In this document: one piece after another, positions 63,823 to 63,880 of the stretch | How the letters are laid out: each line of letters opens with the position of its first letter | Numbering within the stretch: position 1 is the stretch's first letter | Source: a bacterium | GTDB lineage: Bacteria > JAMCPX01 | Reading direction: 5' to 3' | Assembly: GCA_021787665.1 (NCBI GenBank) | Contig: JAJYLN010000014.1 | Coordinates: 1 to 63,880 of the forward strand | Length of the DNA stretch: 63,880 bases | Notes under the pieces: model-generated | What the model saw: the letters and a program-made list of their open reading frames with translations, nothing else | What the model was told of the DNA's origin: nothing | Database searches by the model: none | Made by a program: the position numbers and the translations under genes

Positions 63823-63880
63823 GCTGTTCCTTGCTTTGATGTTACCATCATCCTTACCATTCCCGTAGTTTCTTTATGTT

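Overview
The window looks like chromosome from a Gram-negative anaerobe of the former Deltaproteobacteria (Desulfobacterota-like). The clues are type II secretion gspL-gspM-gspN beside accA, an rpsU-dnaG-rpoD operon, yebC-ruvC-ruvA-ruvB joined to dxs-ispA, meaB, a DUF3467 protein, HesB-like proteins in an ars locus and many lipoproteins. The affiliation is inferred from gene content and order only.

Left part (1-9.0 kb): a frameshifted MalT-like ATPase remnant, nth, an MmgE/PrpD gene, tRNA-Pro, a tiny Ala/Pro/Thr-rich lipoprotein, meaB, a DUF62 SAM hydrolase, a DedA protein, a thioredoxin/GILT-like lipoprotein, tRNA-Glu and a pectinacetylesterase-like lipoprotein.

Island (about 9.06-21.13 kb): a decayed 38-bp 5' half of tRNA-Arg(TCG) lies at the left end and an intact tRNA-Arg(TCG) at the right end. 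The last ~36 codons of a tyrosine recombinase sit just upstream of the intact tRNA. Between them are a small membrane protein with an XRE regulator, a 1181-residue protein of unknown function with a possible PD-(D/E)XK C-terminus, a complete short Argonaute/TIR-APAZ pair (SPARTA-type defence), an intact RAYT transposon with 26-bp inverted repeats, four copies of RAYT-derived repeats, and fragments of an ISL3 transposase, an Eco57I-type restriction-modification enzyme and a reverse transcriptase. This is a tRNA-anchored defence island being eroded by small transposons. It appears to supply the promoter and 5' half of the tRNA it occupies.

Core part (21.2-52.3 kb): a beta-propeller/phosphoesterase protein and aspA on the plus strand, then a long minus-strand block. 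In transcription order the block runs accA, gspL-gspM-gspN, an S8 protease with a C-terminal sorting-type tail, rpsU-dnaG-rpoD, tRNA(CAT), a zinc-ribbon coiled-coil protein, ispA-dxs-yebC-ruvC-ruvA-ruvB, an outer-membrane lipoprotein, anmK, uvrC, an aldo/keto reductase, a DUF3467 protein, a polyprenyl diphosphate synthase, gyrA and a TPR lipoprotein. Many neighbours overlap by 4-17 bp and are probably translationally coupled. GyrA carries Val at position 83 of the quinolone pocket.

Right part (52.3-63.9 kb): an arsenic resistance locus in two transcription units, each with a TTGACA-17-bp promoter overlapped by the same palindrome TATCAC-N6-GTGATA. Unit 1 is arsR, a truncated arsD and a HesB-like gene. 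Unit 2 is a ferredoxin-like gene, arsD, a HesB-like gene, a two-domain arsA, arsC and acr3. Next come emrB-emrA-tolC with a short overlapping leader ORF, a divergently regulated tetR sharing an operator-like sequence with tolC, and a methyltransferase gene broken by a frameshift.
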